From contig DATHII010000171.1 in assembly GCA_035316885.1 (NCBI GenBank), positions 1-8,824 of the forward strand: DNA of 8,824 nt. The letters are read 5' to 3'. Shown in pieces: positions 5,801-8,824 of the stretch. The translations under genes were made by a program, and so were the position numbers. Source of the DNA: DASRTE01 sp035316885 (GTDB taxonomy: Bacteria; Actinomycetota; Actinomycetes; Jiangellales; Jiangellaceae). The stretch's first letter is position 1; each line of letters starts with the position of its first letter. Below the pieces are notes generated by a model. That model was not told the origin of the DNA. It worked only from the letters and a program-made list of their open reading frames with translations, and did no database searches.

Positions 5801-7374
5801 GCAGACCAGGATTCGTCCTCGAGGTCGACGAGCGGACACCGCCGCTCCTCGTCCACCAGGGCGAGGGCTTCCGCCTCGAGCGCCTCCCGCTCGGCAGCAA
5901 GGTCGTCTACCCGCCGGACTCGCTGCCCGGCGTCCGCAACGTCGACGCCGCGATCGAGTACGCACTGCTCAACCCGATGGGCATCGAGCCGCTGCCGGAG
6001 CTACTCAAGCCCGGCATGCGACTGACCATCGTCTTCGACGACATCTCGTTGCCGCTGCCGCCCATGCAGACTCCTGACGTCCGTCAGCGGGTGATCGAGC
6101 ACGTCCTCGAGCTTGCCGCTGCCAAGGGGGTCGACGACGTCGAGCTGATCGCCGGCAACTCCCTGCACCGGCGGATGACGCCGGCCGAGCTCAAGCGGAT
6201 CGTCGGCGAGCGCGTCTTCCGTTCCTTCTTTCCCGACCACCTGCGCAACCACGACGCCGAGGACTCGGCGAACCTGCTCGACCTGGGCACGACCGACCAG
6301 GGCGAGGTCGTCGAGCTCAACCGCCGCGCGATGGAGAGCGACCTCGTCGTCTACGTCAACATCACACTGACGGCGATGAGCGGCGGCCCCAAGTCGGTAT
6401 CGGTGGGATTAGCCAGCTACCGCAGCCTGCGCCACCACCACAACGTGCAAACCCTGCGGCACTCGCGCTCGTTCAACGACCCGCCGAACTCGGCCATGCA
6501 CCACTCCTACGAGCGGATGAAGGACCTGATCGGCGGTCACGTCACCGTGTTCCAGATCGAGGCCACACTCAACAACGACACGTTCCCGGCGTCGACCGGC
6601 TTCCTGAACAAGCGTGAGTGGGAGTGGAACCTCGCAGACCAGGGTCGCTACCTCGCGGTGAAGCGCGCCAACGAGCTGTTGCCGACGAAGTCGCGCCGCC
6701 GGCTCTGGCAGGCCACTGCCGCGCCGTACGGCGTCACCGCAGTGAACGCGGGTACACCGAGCGACGTACACCCGCAGACGATCGCCAACGTGCACCGCCA
6801 GCAGCTGACCGAGGTGCAGGGCCAGTCCGACGTCGCGATCTTCGGGCTGCCCTACATCTGCCCGTACAACGTCAACTCGATCATGAACCCGATCCTGGTG
6901 ATGTCGCTCGGGCTCGGCTACTTCTTCAACCTCTACCGCAACCGGCCGCTCGTCCGGCCGGGCGGGACCGCGATCTTCTATCACCCGGTGCCGGGCGACT
7001 TCCACCCCGTGCACCACCCGAGCTACATCGACTTCTTCGACGAGGTGCTGACCCAGAGCACCGATCCGGCCGTCCTCGAGACCAAGTACGAGCAGCAGTT
7101 CGCCACCGATCCGTGGTACATCCAGCTCTACCGCAAGAGCTACGCCTACCACGGGGTCCACCCGTTCTACATGTGGTACTGGGGCGCGCATGCGCTGGAG
7201 CACCTGGGTGAGGTGATCTTCGTCGGCGGCAACCGGCGCACCACAGCCCGGATGGGCTTCAAGGCGGCGTCCACTCTGGCGGACGCGCTGGAGATCGCGT
7301 CGCACACCGTCGGCACCAGCCCGACGATCTCCTACCTGCATGCTCCCCCGCTGGTGATGGCAGACGTGCGCTGA
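5797..7374 (+). CDS. LarA/DUF2088 family protein (nickel-pincer racemase-like), divergent
   Basis: This 525-residue protein has the LarA (lactate racemase) fold signatures: FDDISLPLP (80-88) at the position of the D-x-T-R-P motif, LIAGNSLHRRMTPAEL (117-132) matching the LxATGTHRPMT motif, SGGPKSVSVGLA (195-206) matching GFSGGRK, then RHHHN. By alignment from memory with Lactiplantibacillus LarA, H124 corresponds to H108, K199 to the cofactor-bearing K184, and H215 (16 residues later) to the nickel ligand H200. The Arg of DxTR (R75) is Leu85, the catalytic H174 position (10 residues before the Lys) is Ile189, and no lysine lies between 299 and 429, where LarA has K298. The C-terminal half (about 430-480) is rich in aromatics. 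It is longer than LarA (about 425). No larB, larC or larE cofactor genes are in the window. The GTG start is fixed by GGAGG 7 bases upstream. Its role in a lipid operon is unknown; racemisation or dehydrogenation of a hydroxy-acid is a guess. Confidence 0.8.
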   Translation: MSRPGFVLEVDERTPPLLVHQGEGFRLERLPLGSKVVYPPDSLPGVRNVDAAIEYALLNPMGIEPLPELLKPGMRLTIVFDDISLPLPPMQTPDVRQRVIEHVLELAAAKGVDDVELIAGNSLHRRMTPAELKRIVGERVFRSFFPDHLRNHDAEDSANLLDLGTTDQGEVVELNRRAMESDLVVYVNITLTAMSGGPKSVSVGLASYRSLRHHHNVQTLRHSRSFNDPPNSAMHHSYERMKDLIGGHVTVFQIEATLNNDTFPASTGFLNKREWEWNLADQGRYLAVKRANELLPTKSRRRLWQATAAPYGVTAVNAGTPSDVHPQTIANVHRQQLTEVQGQSDVAIFGLPYICPYNVNSIMNPILVMSLGLGYFFNLYRNRPLVRPGGTAIFYHPVPGDFHPVHHPSYIDFFDEVLTQSTDPAVLETKYEQQFATDPWYIQLYRKSYAYHGVHPFYMWYWGAHALEHLGEVIFVGGNRRTTARMGFKAASTLADALEIASHTVGTSPTISYLHAPPLVMADVR

Positions 7375-8294
7375 TGGCTGTCCGCGACGAGATCCGGCTG
7401 CTCCGCCACGGCCGCGACTGGCGGGGGCGGTCCACCGTGCCCCGGTCCGCCGACCCGTGGATCCAGTCGGAGGAGGAGCGGGAGTTCCCGACGGGCTGGG
7501 CGCGCTCCCGCGTCGCCGTCGTGGTGCGCAGCGTGCTGCGCCGAGGGTTGCTCAGGCCGGTGACCTGGTCGCAGACGCGGCCCGTGGTCGAAGGCGTCGA
7601 GTACCTCGAGAACCTGCGCGGCCCCGCGGTGTTCGTCGCGAACCACTCGTCGCACCTCGACGCCCCGCTGATCGTCAGCTCGCTCCCGCGGCGGTTCGCC
7701 GACCGGCTAGCCGTGGGTGCTGCGGCGGACTACTTCTTCGATGCCCGCGTCCGCGCCGCGGCAACCGTGCTGTTCTTCAACGCGTTCCCCGTCGAGCGGC
7801 ACGGGTCGCGGCGGCTGCGCTCGCTCGCCGTCGACCTGCTGGACGACGGCTGGAGCCTGCTGCTGTTCCCCGAGGGCACGCGCTCGGAGGACGGCTGGAT
7901 GAGCGCCTTCAAGCCTGGAACCGCCCAGTTGTGCGTGTCCAAGGGTGTGCCGGTGGTGCCCGTCGCCCTCCGAGGTGCGTACGCCGCGATGCCGCGGGGT
8001 CGCAACTGGCCGGTGCCGGGTCGCCCGCGCATCAGCGTCCGGTACGGGCGGCCCCTGCATCCTTTGGAAGGCGAAGGGTTCCGGGAGCTGCGCACCAGGA
8101 TGATGCGCGCCGTCGTCCGGCTGTCGGCCGAGGAGGAGCTGGGCTGGTACGGCGCCCTGCGTGCCGAGGCCGACGAGTCGTTGGAGCTCCCCCGTCGCTC
8201 GGCGGAACGACCGGGTCCGGCCGAGTGGCGCAGGGTCTGGGAGTCGACCCGGCCGCTCGACCCACGCCCCCAGCGCCGCGTCTGGACCTTCTAA
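7374..8294 (+). CDS. 1-acyl-sn-glycerol-3-phosphate acyltransferase (PlsC family)
   Basis: This 306-residue protein has the four PlsC/LPLAT blocks: NHSSHLDA with the catalytic H91 and D96, the FNAFPVERHGSRR region (135-147), FPEGTRSEDG with E167 and G168, and GVPVVPVALRG (191-201). It would transfer an acyl chain from acyl-CoA or ACP to a glycerolipid acceptor at the membrane face. A mildly hydrophobic stretch (about 46-60) may contact the membrane but no full membrane span is evident. The ATG at 7374 overlaps the previous stop by one base (TGATG) and has only a weak GGTGATGG site upstream, so translation probably depends on coupling. It is the last operon gene; the tail after about 225 is charged and ends RRVWTF. 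PlsC domains are fused to HAD-IB domains in other actinomycete proteins, which fits the HAD domain encoded earlier in this operon. Confidence 0.88.
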   Translation: MAVRDEIRLLRHGRDWRGRSTVPRSADPWIQSEEEREFPTGWARSRVAVVVRSVLRRGLLRPVTWSQTRPVVEGVEYLENLRGPAVFVANHSSHLDAPLIVSSLPRRFADRLAVGAAADYFFDARVRAAATVLFFNAFPVERHGSRRLRSLAVDLLDDGWSLLLFPEGTRSEDGWMSAFKPGTAQLCVSKGVPVVPVALRGAYAAMPRGRNWPVPGRPRISVRYGRPLHPLEGEGFRELRTRMMRAVVRLSAEEELGWYGALRAEADESLELPRRSAERPGPAEWRRVWESTRPLDPRPQRRVWTF

Positions 8295-8326
8295 CCGCGC
8301 CACGAGAACGGCCGCCAGCATGGGGT

Positions 8327-8347
8327 GTCGCCGATTTCGTCGGTGAC
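8327..8347 (+). terminator. Likely operon terminator hairpin
   Basis: GTCGCCGA (8327-8334) pairs with TCGGTGAC (8340-8347) around a TTTCG loop, giving an 8-bp stem with one G-T wobble, 32 bases after the stop codon of the acyltransferase gene. There is no T-run after it, as is common for actinomycete terminators. It may equally be a chance palindrome lying in the tRNA promoter region. Confidence 0.4.
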
Positions 8348-8359
8348 GACGGTAGTTGG

Positions 8360-8365
8360 TACCGT
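8360..8365 (+). promoter_or_regulatory. Possible -10 box of the tRNA-Lys promoter
   Basis: TACCGT matches the actinomycete TAnnnT -10 pattern and lies 11 bases before the mature tRNA start at 8377. The best upstream partner is TTCGTC at 8336-8341 (18-base spacing), a poor -35, which also overlaps the hairpin at 8327-8347. Confidence 0.35.
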
Positions 8366-8376
8366 GGTGCGTCGTT

Positions 8377-8824
<448 letters not shown>

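Overview
The window is high-GC DNA with actinomycete traits: GTG starts at most genes, strong GGAGG ribosome sites, G/C at third codon positions, and a DUF4190-type small protein remnant. I infer a member of the Actinomycetota; nothing in the sequence fixes the genus.

Left part (1 to about 1366): a sparse, partly degenerate stretch of small genes. It holds the N-terminus of a secreted protein running off the left edge on the minus strand, a plus-strand gene broken by an in-frame TGA, a well-formed 71-residue minus-strand gene of unknown function, and a minus-strand remnant of a DUF4190-like membrane protein that has lost its N-terminal half. Base composition just right of the secreted gene is visibly lower in GC than the rest. 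This looks like accessory or decaying DNA.

Centre (1367 to 8294): one tight five-gene plus-strand operon. The order is a ferritin-like di-iron protein, a fatty acyl reductase fused to a HAD-IB phosphatase-like domain, a zinc medium-chain alcohol dehydrogenase, a LarA/DUF2088 (nickel-pincer racemase family) protein, and a PlsC-type 1-acylglycerol-3-phosphate acyltransferase. Three junctions overlap by 1 or 4 bases; the fourth is a 22-base gap bridged by a 9-codon mini-ORF. The families together suggest oxidation or desaturation of an acyl chain, its reduction to aldehyde or alcohol, redox interconversion, and acyl transfer onto a glycerol backbone. That is a lipid-modifying pathway I cannot match to a characterised one. 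The LarA-like protein and the HAD domain both carry changes at positions that matter for catalysis in their families.

Right part (8295 to 8824): a likely terminator hairpin, an intact tRNA-Lys(CTT), and the C-terminal part of a tyrosine integrase on the minus strand. The integrase's last codons lie inside the tRNA 3' half. This is the signature of one end of an integrative element (prophage or ICE) that uses the tRNA as its attachment site and extends beyond the right edge.
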